A stretch of DNA of 56,984 nt from Bacteroidales bacterium KA00344 (GTDB taxonomy: Bacteria; Bacteroidota; Bacteroidia; Bacteroidales; Bacteroidaceae), in assembly GCA_001552765.1 (NCBI GenBank), contig KQ959452.1, positions 2,692 through 59,675 on the forward strand, given 5' to 3'. The position numbers and the translations under genes are program-made. Positions 1 to 9,053 of the stretch are shown piece by piece. The notes below the pieces were generated by a model that saw nothing but the letters and a program-made list of their open reading frames with translations, ran no database searches and had not been told where the DNA came from. Position 1 is the stretch's first letter, and each line of letters begins with the position of its first letter.

Positions 1-476
1 CGAAAGCAAACTTATTTTCAAATAAGCGAAATTTCAGAGAGGTTTTGTCAATATAATTAATCGTTCCTAATGTTTCAAAATCGGAGGTTAGCACGAGAAC
101 GGAACTGTCAGAATAAACCCCAAAGTGCATGAACATACAGCCTCTGTCCGGAAGCGGACACACGCCTTGTTTGTCCCCGCGTTGTACATGGTTTTTTCTG
201 CTCTGAAAATCAACAGAGACAGTCTGATACTCTGTGAATTTTGCAAATGAAGCATGAGCGGAAATGTTTTCAAAGCGCCCGACGGCTGCCAGCCATCGGC
301 AGGAGCCTGTGCACGAGCTTTGCCGGATGTTTCTTTGTCAGTGCCATTGGCTGCCGAGCGTCAATGTAGGCGGTGGGAACGGGCCTTTGCCTATGTCCGC
401 AAAAATGTGTGCGTATATTTGGTGAGTATGTCGTCTTTGACTAATTTTGCAGTAAATATAACACGATAACGGAATA
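1..476. other. Gene-free region upstream of the histidine phosphatase
   Basis: No convincing coding region lies here. The open frames on either strand are under 85 codons, have no recognisable domain and overlap each other. The last 35 bases hold a TAnnTTTG promoter box for the gene that starts at 477. No riboswitch or tRNA could be recognised. The upstream neighbour lies outside the window. Confidence 0.6.
442..449 (+). promoter_or_regulatory. Bacteroidota -7 promoter box (TAATTTTG)
   Basis: TAATTTTG matches the TAnnTTTG -7 box. It ends 27 bases before the ATG at 477, a normal leader length, and should drive the phosphatase-nuclease pair. Confidence 0.6.
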
Positions 477-1760
477 ATGAAGAAGACACTACTCTTTTTG
501 GCGACCCTCGCTTTTGCCCTTTCGGTAAACGCACAGCAGTCGCGACATGACATCAAGGCAAACACTAATCTCGCGGGCAGCAACTATGTGGCCTATCCCG
601 GACCGCGCAAGGCATTGACCGCTGCACCGAAAGGCTACGAACCTTATTATATCAGTCATTACGGTCGGCACGGCTCGCGCTATCTCATTGGCACGGACGA
701 TTACGACAAACCTTATTTCACCTTGTTGCGGGCAGACTCCCTTGGCAAGCTCACGCCGACGGGACGCGAGTTGCTGGGCAAGCTGAAACTGATTCGTGAG
801 GAGGCAAAAGACCGAGATGGCGAACTGACATGGCTGGGCGCGCAGCAGCATCACCAGATAGCGCGACGGATGTATGAGCGCTTTCCAGAAGTGTTTGCCG
901 GGAAAACCAAGATAGAGGCCCGGTCGACGGTGGTTATCCGTTGCATATTGTCGATGGAAAATGCCCTGCACGAACTCATAGCGCTCAATCCGAAACTCGA
1001 TGTGCGCCACGATGCGAGCCGCCACGACATGTATTACATGAACGATGAGCACAGTCCGTATTCCAAACTGCGCGACACGCCGGAAGCGCGCGAGGCGCTC
1101 AAACAATTTGATGAAAAGCACACGGATTTTGCACAGCTGATGCGCACGATTTTCTACGATGCCGACTATGTGAAGACGTTGGATGTGAACGCATTGGGCA
1201 CCCACCTGTTCACTCTTGCCTCCAATGTGCAGAGCACCGAACTGCGCCACCAACTCTCGTTGTGGGACATTTTCAGCGAGGAGGAGATCTATCACGCATG
1301 GCTGCGCCACAATGCGTGGTGGTATGTGCACTTCGGACCGAGCAAGCAAACCAACGGAGCGGGGATGTACACGCAGGTGAATTTGGTGAAGAATATCATC
1401 GCGACGGCCGACACCTGTTTGCTTTTGCCCCATCCGGGAGCCACGCTCCGCTATGCCCACGAGGTGGATGTGATGCCGCTGGTGTGTCTCATGAATCTCA
1501 ATGGATATGGTGAAGCCATCGACAATTTGGACGACTTGGACCATCGGGGATGGTACAATTACAACATCTTCCCGATGGGGTGCAACGTGCAGTTGGTGTT
1601 CTACAAACCAACGGGTGGGGATTTGCGCAATGCCGATATATTGGTGAAGGTGCTGCTCAACGAAGACGAGGCCACCCTGCCCGTTGCAACCGACTGCGCG
1701 CCCTATTATCATTGGAAAGACGTGAGGGCCTATCTGACGAATAAGATTAGTGGGAAATGA
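477..1760 (+). CDS. Secreted histidine-type phosphatase (MINPP/phytase-like)
   Basis: 427 residues. The N-terminus is a clear signal peptide (MKKTLLFLATLAFALSVNAQ), so the enzyme is exported to the periplasm or cell surface. Residues 64-68 are RHGSR, the phosphohistidine motif of the histidine acid phosphatases, and His328-Glu329 in RYAHEVD fits the distal HD/HAE proton-donor motif. Length and motif spacing fit the Bacteroidota relatives of multiple inositol polyphosphate phosphatase, which release phosphate from phytate-like or other phosphomonoesters. The substrate cannot be read from the sequence. The stop overlaps the next start in ATGA, so it is probably co-transcribed and translationally coupled with the lipoprotein nuclease. 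Confidence 0.85.
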   Translation: MKKTLLFLATLAFALSVNAQQSRHDIKANTNLAGSNYVAYPGPRKALTAAPKGYEPYYISHYGRHGSRYLIGTDDYDKPYFTLLRADSLGKLTPTGRELLGKLKLIREEAKDRDGELTWLGAQQHHQIARRMYERFPEVFAGKTKIEARSTVVIRCILSMENALHELIALNPKLDVRHDASRHDMYYMNDEHSPYSKLRDTPEAREALKQFDEKHTDFAQLMRTIFYDADYVKTLDVNALGTHLFTLASNVQSTELRHQLSLWDIFSEEEIYHAWLRHNAWWYVHFGPSKQTNGAGMYTQVNLVKNIIATADTCLLLPHPGATLRYAHEVDVMPLVCLMNLNGYGEAIDNLDDLDHRGWYNYNIFPMGCNVQLVFYKPTGGDLRNADILVKVLLNEDEATLPVATDCAPYYHWKDVRAYLTNKISGK

Positions 1761-2716
1761 GAAACCGATTCATCGTTTCGATACTGTTATTGGGCAGCTT
1801 GCTCGGTTTCTCAGGATGTGAGCGCTGCTCCGGCAAACTGGCTCCGGAGGCCGAAAGAGCCATCAATCGTGGCAAATACAGCATGGAAACGGCCGGAAAA
1901 CTGTCGGATCCGACAGCCGGAGAACAGGTTTCCCCCGTTGCGGATCCTGTCGGAACAGAGCGTGCCGGAGCCGTCGGGACGGAGGAGGAAGAGCACAGCG
2001 AAGCAGCCACGGAGACGGAGCCTGTCGATGTGCGGCTGGCTCTGCCTGCCCGATTGAGCCATGTTCCGGAACAAATTTTGCATCGAAAAGCCTATGTCGC
2101 ATCTTTCAACACCGAAACGCTGATGCCTAATTGGGTGGCTTGGAAACTGACGGCAGAGGCGGTTGGCGGCCATGTGAAACGCGAGTTGTTTACCTTTCAT
2201 GAAGACCTCGACGTGGCGCCACGCTACCGTGTCATACCGTCCGACTACAGCAGGTCGGGTTACGACAGGGGCCACATGTGTCCGGCGGGCGACAATAAAT
2301 GGAGTTCTCAGGCGATGGAAGAGAGCTTCCTGATGACCAATATCTGTCCGCAACTGCACAGTCTCAATGCCGGCGACTGGAATAATCTGGAAATGCAATG
2401 CCGCAACTGGGCCCGGCAGTATGGCGAGATTTATATTGTGTGTGGCCCGATAGTGTCGAAAACAACCAAAAAGAAGATTGGTCGGCAGCGCCGCATCACC
2501 GTGCCTACGGGCTTTTTCAAGGTGATACTCTGTATGAAGGGCACGCCGAAGGCCATTGGATTTGTTTTCAAGAATGAGGGTGGGCGGCGTTCCAAGAGTG
2601 AATATATGAACACGGTTGATGACGTGGAACGCATTACGGGAATGGATTTCTTTCCCGCTCTGCCCGACAGCACAGAGCGTAGGGTGGAAGCAGAGGCCAA
2701 TCTGAAGGCCTGGTAG
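1757..2716 (+). CDS. Lipoprotein DNA/RNA non-specific endonuclease (NUC1 family)
   Basis: 319 residues. The N-terminus has a hydrophobic stretch followed by a lipobox-like GFSGC (Cys21), so it is probably lipid-anchored. Residues 22-100 are low-complexity, Glu/Pro-rich linker. The nuclease domain runs from about 100 to 315 and contains DRGH (Asp170-His173), the signature of beta-beta-alpha-metal Serratia-type nucleases, with the metal-ligand Asn expected in the following ICPQLHSLNAGDWNNLE stretch. It would degrade extracellular DNA or RNA. It overlaps the upstream phosphatase by 4 bases, suggesting joint nucleotide and phosphate scavenging, though defence or biofilm roles are possible. Confidence 0.88.
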   Translation: MRNRFIVSILLLGSLLGFSGCERCSGKLAPEAERAINRGKYSMETAGKLSDPTAGEQVSPVADPVGTERAGAVGTEEEEHSEAATETEPVDVRLALPARLSHVPEQILHRKAYVASFNTETLMPNWVAWKLTAEAVGGHVKRELFTFHEDLDVAPRYRVIPSDYSRSGYDRGHMCPAGDNKWSSQAMEESFLMTNICPQLHSLNAGDWNNLEMQCRNWARQYGEIYIVCGPIVSKTTKKKIGRQRRITVPTGFFKVILCMKGTPKAIGFVFKNEGGRRSKSEYMNTVDDVERITGMDFFPALPDSTERRVEAEANLKAW

Positions 2717-2746
2717 AGCCGCCTTGCTATTGACATTGAGCGTTCC

Positions 2747-3430
2747 CTATTTGCATTTTTCGTACCATTCTTTCAGTGCCAGACGGGGCGTGCCCAGTCG
2801 TACGATGGTGTCGAGGTCTTGTTTGGCTTTGTCGAATTGTGCCAATCGGATGCGGATGTCGGCACGGGCGAGGAGAAATTCCGCGTTGCGGGGAGCGAGA
2901 CCGATGGCTTTGGAGTAGTCGTATTCGGCCAGTTCGAGCATTCCCAGTTCTTCCTCTATGCCGGCACGGGCTGCCCATGCGATGGCCGAGTCGGGATGAA
3001 CGGTGACCAATCGGTTGATGCCGTCGAGGGCCTCGGTGTGGTGTTTGTCCTTTTGGTTGAGCAACGCCAGCCCCAACTGTGCTTCGAAGTTGCCGGGAAC
3101 AACCTCCAACAAGCGCTGATAGTCAGCGCGGGCAAAGTTGTATCGGTGCAGCTGTGTGTTGGCATAAGCGCGGTAATACAGTGCCGCGATGTTCTGAGGC
3201 TGTTGATTGAGTACCCTGTCGTATTCGTCTTTGGCATACTGCCATTGTTCCAGCTCCATGTTCCAAGCTGCTTTCCGCAGTCGCAGGTCGATGGAATCGG
3301 GGTGATAGGAGAGGGCGTCATTGGCCTTGGCCAAACTGTCGCGCAGCGCGTTATAATTGTTTTGAGCGTGAATCGGAGCAACGGCAAGGAGTGCTGTTGC
3401 GAGGACAGGGAGGATGGTTTTATGGATCAT
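2747..3430 (-). CDS. Exported tetratricopeptide-repeat protein
   Basis: 227 residues with a signal peptide (MIHKTILPVLATALLAVAPIHAQ). The rest is about five TPR-like helical pairs, visible as repeated Ala/Tyr/Leu heptads such as AALYYRAYANTQLHRYNFARADYQRLLEV. TPR domains mediate protein-protein contacts; no catalytic residues are seen, so the role is probably scaffolding in the periplasm or envelope. It lies downstream of uvrA on the same strand with about 160 bases between, and converges with the nuclease gene. No TAnnTTTG box was seen just upstream. Confidence 0.8.
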   Translation of the reverse strand: MIHKTILPVLATALLAVAPIHAQNNYNALRDSLAKANDALSYHPDSIDLRLRKAAWNMELEQWQYAKDEYDRVLNQQPQNIAALYYRAYANTQLHRYNFARADYQRLLEVVPGNFEAQLGLALLNQKDKHHTEALDGINRLVTVHPDSAIAWAARAGIEEELGMLELAEYDYSKAIGLAPRNAEFLLARADIRIRLAQFDKAKQDLDTIVRLGTPRLALKEWYEKCK

Positions 3431-3446
3431 ATATTTGTGTCATGTT

Positions 3447-3470
3447 CCGTTTCCCCATTGACGGAAACGG
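3447..3470. other. Small stem-loop between uvrA and the TPR gene
   Basis: CCGTTTCC pairs perfectly with GGAAACGG across an eight-base loop. There is no U-run on either strand, so it is not a standard terminator. It lies in the presumed leader of the TPR gene. Confidence 0.35.
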
Positions 3471-3525
3471 GAAGGTTGTTGTTAGTGGTGGAATGGCACG
3501 AACGACGGTAGTTTCAGGACGCCAT

Positions 3526-3591
3526 CTATATATCCTCAGGCGTGAACGGTGTGCCGAAAAAGTCTGAAGCGTCGGTCATTGGTGACACCAT
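3526..3591 (-). CDS. Candidate 21-codon ORF directly after the uvrA stop
   Basis: The uvrA stop codon TAA is followed without a gap by ATG (TAAATG), opening a 21-codon frame ending in TAG. The predicted peptide is acidic and ends FTPEDI, echoing the UvrA C-terminus FTPKYI. Stop-to-start contact suggests possible translational coupling. A frame this short can arise by chance, and there is no further evidence that it is expressed. Confidence 0.25.
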   Translation of the reverse strand: MVSPMTDASDFFGTPFTPEDI

Positions 3592-6507
3592 TTATATATA
3601 CTTCGGTGTGAATCCTTTTTTGCTTTTGGCAATCTGTTCGGGTGTGCCGGTGGTGAGCACTTCGCCGCCGTTCCGTCCGCCTTCGGGTCCGATGTCGATG
3701 ATATAGTCGGCCAGACGAATCACGTCGAGGTTGTGCTCAATGATGATTACCGTGTTGCCGCGATGTACAAGTTGCTGCAACACATTCATCAGGATGCGTA
3801 TATCCTCGAAGTGCAGGCCGGTGGTGGGCTCGTCGAGGATGTAGAGCGTCTTGCCCGTGTCGCGCTTGGCGAGTTCGGTGGCCAGTTTCACGCGCTGGCT
3901 CTCGCCGCCCGATAGCGTGGTGGAACTCTGTCCGAGCTTGATGTAGCCCAGTCCAACATCTTGTAAAGTTTTGATTTTCGGTAGAATGTTCGGCACGTTT
4001 TCGAAGAACTCCACCGCCTGATTGATGGTCATATCGAGCACGTCGGCAATCGACTTTCCTTTGAAGCGCACCTCCAAGGTCTCTCGGTTGTAACGCTTGC
4101 CGTGACACACTTCGCAGGGCACCATGACGTTGGGCAGGAAGTTCATCTCTATGGTCTTGTAGCCGTTACCGCCGCAGGCCTCACATCGGCCGCCCTTCAC
4201 GTTGAACGAGAAGCGTCCGGGTTTGTAGCCTCGAATCTTGGCTTCCGGCAGATTGACGTAGAGATTGCGGATGTCGCTGAACACCCCCGTGTAGGTGGCA
4301 GGGTTGGAACGTGGCGTGCGGCCGATGGGACTTTGGTCCACATTCACCACCTTGTCAATGTTGTCGATGCCTTCTATCTTCTCGTAGGGCATGGGTTTCT
4401 TCAACGATTTGTAGAAATGCTGTGAGAGGATGGGTTGCAGGGTTTCGTTGACAAGTGTCGATTTGCCCGATCCCGACACGCCCGTCACTACGATGAGGCA
4501 GCCCAACGGGAACTCCACGTCGATGTTCTTGAGGTTGTTGCCGTGTGCCCCGGTGATTTTGATAGACTTTCCGTTGCCTTTCCTGCGGTGTTCGGGAATT
4601 TCTATTTTGCGCTCACCGTTGAGGTATTGCGCCGTGATGGTCTGCGTCTTGAGCATTTCGTCGGGTGTGCCTTGAAACACCACTTCACCGCCTTTGCGGC
4701 CGGCTCGCGGCCCGATGTCGATAATCCAGTCGGCAGCGCGCATCATGTCTTCGTCGTGTTCCACAACGATGACCGTGTTCCCAAGGTCGCGCAGCTCTTT
4801 CAATGAGTTGATGAGCCGTTGGTTGTCGCGCTGATGCAGTCCGATGCTTGGCTCGTCGAGAATGTACAACACATTGACCAACTGCGAGCCAATCTGTGTG
4901 GCCAGTCGGATGCGCTGGCTCTCACCGCCCGACAACGAACTCGATTGGCGACTGAGAGCGAGGTAGTCCAACCCCACCTGTAACAGGAAATTCACACGCG
5001 TGCGCAGCTCTTTCACAATCTCGTGCGCAATGGTTTGCTGTTGGTTGTCGAGGTGTTCCTCCACGTGATCGAGCCATTCTATGAGGTCGCTCATGTCGAG
5101 ATTAGACACCTCCGAAATGTTCTTGTCCCACATTTTGTACGACAGCGATTCGCGTTTGAGCCTCAATCCCTTACATTCGGGACACACGGCATCGGCCAGA
5201 AACTGTGATGCCCATTTCTGACTGGTCGTCGAATCGTCGGTCTCCATCACCATGCGCAGGTATTTCACCACCCCGTCGAACGCCACGAAGTAGTCGCTCG
5301 ACGTGTGCACCACGTCCTTGTCGATGCGCACATTTTCGAGTGTTCCGTTCATGATTTCGTCCACAGCGTCCTGCGGAATATCCTTGAACGGCGTGTTGAG
5401 GTCACATTCATACTTCTTCAGAATGGCCTCAATCTGCCAAAAAATCATTTGATTTTTATACCGTCCGAGCGGTGCGATGGCTCCCTTTCGGATGCTTAGT
5501 TCCTGATCGGGAATTACCTTCTTGATGTCGATTTCGCTCACATATCCCAGTCCTTTGCAGCGGGGACACGCGCCTTCGGGCGAGTTGAACGAAAAAATGT
5601 TGGGTGCCGGCTCTCCGTATGAGATGCCCGTCACGGGGTCCATGAGCCGTTTGGAGAAGTTGCGGGCCTCACCCGTTTCCTTGTCCATAATCATAATGAC
5701 TCCATCTCCCTGCCTCATGGCCACTTCGACGCTGCGTTTCAGTCGTTCGTCGTCCTTGCCCTGCACCTTCAGTTTGTCGATAATCACCTCGATGTTGTGG
5801 TTTTTATAGCGGTCCACCTTCATGCCTCGCGTGATTTCCTGTATCTCACCGTCCACACGAACATAGAGATATCCTTTGCGGCGCATACTGTCGAACAATT
5901 CGCGATAGTGCCCCTTGCGCTGCCGAACGAGTGGTGCGAGGATATAGATGGCATGGCCGTCGTAGTCTGAGAGAATCATCTCGATGACTTTCTCCTCCGT
6001 GTATTTCACCATCTTTTCACCGCTCATGTAGCTGTAGGCCGTTCCGGCGCGGGCGTAGAGCAGCCTGAGGTAGTCGTAAATCTCGGTTGTCGTGCCCACC
6101 GTAGAGCGTGGATTCTTGTTGGTGGTCTTCTGTTCGATGCTGATTACAGGACTTAATCCCGTAATCTTGTCCACGTCGGGGCGCTCAATATTGCCTAAGA
6201 AGTTGCGGGCATAAGCCGAGAAAGTTTCGATGTATCGGCGCTGTCCTTCGGCAAAAATGGTGTCGAAGGCCAACGAAGACTTGCCCGATCCCGACAGTCC
6301 GGTGATCACCGTGAGCGAGTTTCGGGGAATGTTCACGTCGATATTCTTCAGATTATGCACACGGGCGCCGTACACATCAATCCACGACGCATCCTCTCCC
6401 GGCCCTTGTGGAGGCGTGGATGTCGGGCTGTTTCCGGTCTTGTTCCTGCGTCGTAGTGATATGGTGTCTTGTAGGTTGTTATTCTGATGCTTATCTTTTG
6501 AAGCCAT
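3592..6507 (-). CDS. uvrA: Excinuclease ABC subunit A
   Basis: 971 residues, the usual length plus an N-terminal extension of about 40 polar residues before the conserved WIDVYGARVHNLKNID. UvrA is the dimeric ATPase that finds helix-distorting lesions and loads UvrB. Two ABC ATPase modules are present: the first Walker A is GLSGSGKSS near residue 70 and the second GVSGSGKST near 665, each with an LSGGESQR signature and a LDEP Walker B. Zinc-binding Cys pairs appear in ACPRCKGLGY, VCPECKGL and the RCEACGGNGY...CEVCHGKRY module. uvrB lies 14 kb away on the other strand. The start could lie inside the extension, since bases just upstream show no strong promoter. Confidence 0.97.
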   Translation of the reverse strand: MASKDKHQNNNLQDTISLRRRNKTGNSPTSTPPQGPGEDASWIDVYGARVHNLKNIDVNIPRNSLTVITGLSGSGKSSLAFDTIFAEGQRRYIETFSAYARNFLGNIERPDVDKITGLSPVISIEQKTTNKNPRSTVGTTTEIYDYLRLLYARAGTAYSYMSGEKMVKYTEEKVIEMILSDYDGHAIYILAPLVRQRKGHYRELFDSMRRKGYLYVRVDGEIQEITRGMKVDRYKNHNIEVIIDKLKVQGKDDERLKRSVEVAMRQGDGVIMIMDKETGEARNFSKRLMDPVTGISYGEPAPNIFSFNSPEGACPRCKGLGYVSEIDIKKVIPDQELSIRKGAIAPLGRYKNQMIFWQIEAILKKYECDLNTPFKDIPQDAVDEIMNGTLENVRIDKDVVHTSSDYFVAFDGVVKYLRMVMETDDSTTSQKWASQFLADAVCPECKGLRLKRESLSYKMWDKNISEVSNLDMSDLIEWLDHVEEHLDNQQQTIAHEIVKELRTRVNFLLQVGLDYLALSRQSSSLSGGESQRIRLATQIGSQLVNVLYILDEPSIGLHQRDNQRLINSLKELRDLGNTVIVVEHDEDMMRAADWIIDIGPRAGRKGGEVVFQGTPDEMLKTQTITAQYLNGERKIEIPEHRRKGNGKSIKITGAHGNNLKNIDVEFPLGCLIVVTGVSGSGKSTLVNETLQPILSQHFYKSLKKPMPYEKIEGIDNIDKVVNVDQSPIGRTPRSNPATYTGVFSDIRNLYVNLPEAKIRGYKPGRFSFNVKGGRCEACGGNGYKTIEMNFLPNVMVPCEVCHGKRYNRETLEVRFKGKSIADVLDMTINQAVEFFENVPNILPKIKTLQDVGLGYIKLGQSSTTLSGGESQRVKLATELAKRDTGKTLYILDEPTTGLHFEDIRILMNVLQQLVHRGNTVIIIEHNLDVIRLADYIIDIGPEGGRNGGEVLTTGTPEQIAKSKKGFTPKYI

Positions 6508-6614
6508 GTTGTGTAGTGTTTGTTGGTTTTTGGCGGACCGGACGGATTTCTTAGGGCAGGCCAGACTGTCTGACCGATCCGACTAAAGCCTTTTTTCCGC
6601 GACTCTGTGAGGTG

Positions 6615-7334
6615 TTACGGGAGACTGCTGCCCTCTGTATAGCCCCTCAATAAGTTTACGTCTCGCTTGATGTTGAACTTCCGACCGTCGGCCCCTTTGG
6701 CCTTGACAAGAACAAAATACACACCTTGTTTCACGTCCTTGCCTTTGTATTTGCCGTCCCATCCGCCTGCGGGGTTGTCCCACGAATAGAGTTTCTGTCC
6801 CCACCTATTGAAGATAGTGGCTTTAAATTCCACCAAACTCTGGTAGCCTTCCTTAGCTTTGTAGATATCGTTGATGCCATCTCCGTTGGGCGAGAAGGCG
6901 TTGGGCATTTCGAGTTTGCTCTCTGAAATGGAAACGGAGAGGGGCGACCCTTCCGATTTCCAATACACATCGGTGTAGGCTACGCTGTCGGTGCCCTTTG
7001 TGAAAATTGCCCACAATTCTATATAATGTGCTCCGGCCTCGACAAAAGTAAGGCTGGTGTTCTCCTCGTATCGCTTGAGATACACTTGGTCTCGGTTGCC
7101 CTCCTTGTAGAAATGCCATTCGTAGTGCGCTGTCCATCCTGCCGTGTTCTCGGCATTGGCCTTGAAGTTCACGGTGAGCGGAGCCGATTCCGATATGGCC
7201 GTTTCGGTTTGTTCGTTTCCGTCGGTGTCGGTATAGGTGGCCGATGGAGATATGGTTGGAAACTCGCCCTGTGCCTTTGCCGTTATTGCCGACAGCAGCA
7301 GGAGTGCGAGAATGATATAGGGTTTTGTTTTCAT
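6615..7334 (-). CDS. Exported protein with gliding motility-associated C-terminal (CHU_C, T9SS type B) domain
   Basis: 239 residues with a signal peptide (MKTKPYIILALLLLSAITAKAQ). A middle PKD/Ig-like region of about 110 residues is followed from about residue 140 by PNAFSPNGDGIND, the hallmark of the CHU_C domain (TIGR04131), with IFNRWGQKLY and GVYFVLVKAKG. That domain is the type B sorting signal for the type IX secretion system, so the protein should be secreted and surface-exposed. It is short for such cargo, so most of the protein is one adhesion-like domain plus the sorting signal. It has its own promoter box at 7355-7362. Confidence 0.85.
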   Translation of the reverse strand: MKTKPYIILALLLLSAITAKAQGEFPTISPSATYTDTDGNEQTETAISESAPLTVNFKANAENTAGWTAHYEWHFYKEGNRDQVYLKRYEENTSLTFVEAGAHYIELWAIFTKGTDSVAYTDVYWKSEGSPLSVSISESKLEMPNAFSPNGDGINDIYKAKEGYQSLVEFKATIFNRWGQKLYSWDNPAGGWDGKYKGKDVKQGVYFVLVKAKGADGRKFNIKRDVNLLRGYTEGSSLP

Positions 7335-7354
7335 TTGGCAAAATCTTCGTTTTG

Positions 7355-7362
7355 CAAAGATA
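7355..7362 (-). promoter_or_regulatory. -7 promoter box (TATCTTTG, minus strand)
   Basis: Reads TATCTTTG on the minus strand, 20 bases upstream of the ATG of the CHU_C-domain gene. Confidence 0.55.
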
Positions 7363-7438
7363 ACAATTTTCGCATGAAAAAGTTGTGCCGCAGGAGTTAA
7401 AAGTTATATAAGCTATGAATTAGGAGAGAAGAAATAAG

Positions 7439-7612
7439 AGTGAAGAACGAAGAATATAAATTAAAGTGAAGAATGAGGAGTGAAGAATGAAGAATTGCAA
7501 CGCACCGCCAATTATGAATTTTGAATTTTGACGAGTTGATGAGCCTGCGAATAATTATGAATTGTAATCGCGCAGCCAAATTATGAATTATGAATTAATA
7601 ATTGTGAATTAT
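7439..7612. repeat. 7-bp intergenic repeats (RTGAAGA and ATGAATT variants)
   Basis: The 366-base gap 7335-7700 holds two adjoining heptamer tracts. From 7439 to about 7497 the units are GTGAAGA, ATGAGGA, GTGAAGA, ATGAAGA. From 7510 to 7612 they are ATGAATT or TTGAATT, broken by unrelated GC-richer spacers. Both are the reverse strand of a TTCAY-centred heptamer found at four other intergenic sites in this window. No gene is seen in the gap. Confidence 0.75.
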
Positions 7613-7661
7613 CAAACGCGTTATTCTTTTGATTTTTGGCGATTATTACGCCGAACTTTTG

Positions 7662-7669
7662 TAATTTTG
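7662..7669 (+). promoter_or_regulatory. -7 promoter box (TAATTTTG)
   Basis: TAATTTTG ends 31 bases before the ATG at 7701 and should drive the LysM protein and the barrel gene behind it. Confidence 0.6.
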
Positions 7670-7700
7670 CACTATTGTAGCATTTTGTATACAAGAAAAT

Positions 7701-9050
7701 ATGAGAAAAAGACTAAGATATTTATGGATAGCCATTGCTTTTTGTTTCGCCACCGGCGTATCGGCGCAGGTGAACAAATGGCAGGATATGTACAAGGTGA
7801 AGAAGAAAGATACCATCTTCGGCATCGCTAAGAAATACGGCATCACCATGCCGGAACTGATGGACGCCAACCCCGAAATGAAGACAGAGGGTTACGAATT
7901 GAAGAAGGGAGACTATATCTTCATTCCTTTCCACAAGGAAGAAACCGTGCAACAGACCGTTGCACAGGAAAAAAAACCTCAAGCCGCGCCGGGAAGCCAC
8001 CCCATTAAAGTGGGCGTTATGCTGCCTTTGCACAATGTAGACGGCGATGGGCGCCGCATGGTGGAATACTATCGGGGCTTCCTTTTGGCACTCGAAGACC
8101 TTACGGCTGCAGGCATCTCGACCGACGTCCATGCTTGGAACGTGAACATAGATGCCGATATTAGCCAGTTCACCAAAGACCCGGCGGCCGGCCAGTGTGA
8201 CATTATCTTCGGCCCGCTTTACAGCCATCAGGTTCACGCGCTGGCCGAATTTTGCAAGGCTCGCAACATCAAGATGGTCATTCCTTTCTCCATCAATGGG
8301 GACGATGTGGCCCGCTATCCCCAGATTTTCCAAGTTTGGGAGTCGCCCGACAAGATGAACAACAATGCCATTGAGGCTTTCCTGCAACGGTTTCCCAATG
8401 CCCATCCCGTGCTTATCGACTGCAACGATTCCACCTCGAAGAAGGGAATCTTCACCTTTGCCTTGCGCAACCGATTGGCCAACAAGCGCATTGACTACAG
8501 CATCACCAATCTGAACAGCAGCGAAGCGATGTTTGGCAAGGCCTTCCGAGACAACAAACCCAATGTGGTTATTCTGAATACGGGGCGTTCGCCGGAGTTG
8601 AACGTCGCCCTCGCCAAGCTCGAAAGCCTGCAAAACAACCGTCCTTCCCTGCGCATTTCGCTCTACGGCTACACCGAGTGGCTGATGTACACAGAATATA
8701 ACTTGGACAAATTCCATCGCTTCGATACGTATATTCCCACTTATTTCTACCACAACCCTCTGGATCCCAAGACGCAACGCATGGAGCAAAATTTCCGTCG
8801 GTGGTTCCGTCAGGATATTCAATATGCGCTGCCCCGCTTTGCTGTCACCGGTTACGACCATGCGCAGTTCTTCCTGCGGGGTCTCCACAAATACGGTAAG
8901 AGTTTCAAGGGCACGAAAGAGCAGAACGTTTACACACCCTTGCAGACCCCACTGAAGTTTGTGCAGGTGGGCTCTGCCGGTATGCAGAACGAATTTTTCC
9001 AACTCATCCATTTTGCCCCCGGCAACCGTATCGAATCTATCGCTTATTAG
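7701..9050 (+). CDS. Exported LysM-domain protein fused to a periplasmic-binding-protein-like domain
   Basis: 449 residues. A signal peptide (MRKRLRYLWIAIAFCFATGVSAQ) is followed by one LysM domain at about residues 30-75 (YKVKKKDTIFGIAKKYGITMPELMDANP, quoted here in two parts as YKVKKKDTIFGIAKKYG then ITMPELMDANP). LysM binds peptidoglycan. From about 95 to the end the protein resembles type 1 periplasmic-binding proteins of the Leu/Ile/Val or ANF-receptor fold (IKVGVMLPLHNVDG, FGPLYSHQVHALAEFC). No ABC transporter is adjacent, so it may be a wall-anchored sensor or scaffold and not a transport component. The next gene, a barrel, starts 3 bases after the stop. Confidence 0.82.
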   Translation: MRKRLRYLWIAIAFCFATGVSAQVNKWQDMYKVKKKDTIFGIAKKYGITMPELMDANPEMKTEGYELKKGDYIFIPFHKEETVQQTVAQEKKPQAAPGSHPIKVGVMLPLHNVDGDGRRMVEYYRGFLLALEDLTAAGISTDVHAWNVNIDADISQFTKDPAAGQCDIIFGPLYSHQVHALAEFCKARNIKMVIPFSINGDDVARYPQIFQVWESPDKMNNNAIEAFLQRFPNAHPVLIDCNDSTSKKGIFTFALRNRLANKRIDYSITNLNSSEAMFGKAFRDNKPNVVILNTGRSPELNVALAKLESLQNNRPSLRISLYGYTEWLMYTEYNLDKFHRFDTYIPTYFYHNPLDPKTQRMEQNFRRWFRQDIQYALPRFAVTGYDHAQFFLRGLHKYGKSFKGTKEQNVYTPLQTPLKFVQVGSAGMQNEFFQLIHFAPGNRIESIAY

Positions 9051-9053
9051 TTT

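Noticed and set aside
1..476. Possible riboswitch ahead of the first gene
   Set aside because: Several GC-rich hairpins can be drawn, but no conserved core of a known class was found.
489..1712. 407-codon open frame on the minus strand opposite the histidine phosphatase
   Set aside because: It is fully antisense to a gene with a signal peptide and catalytic motifs, and its translation has no recognisable domain.
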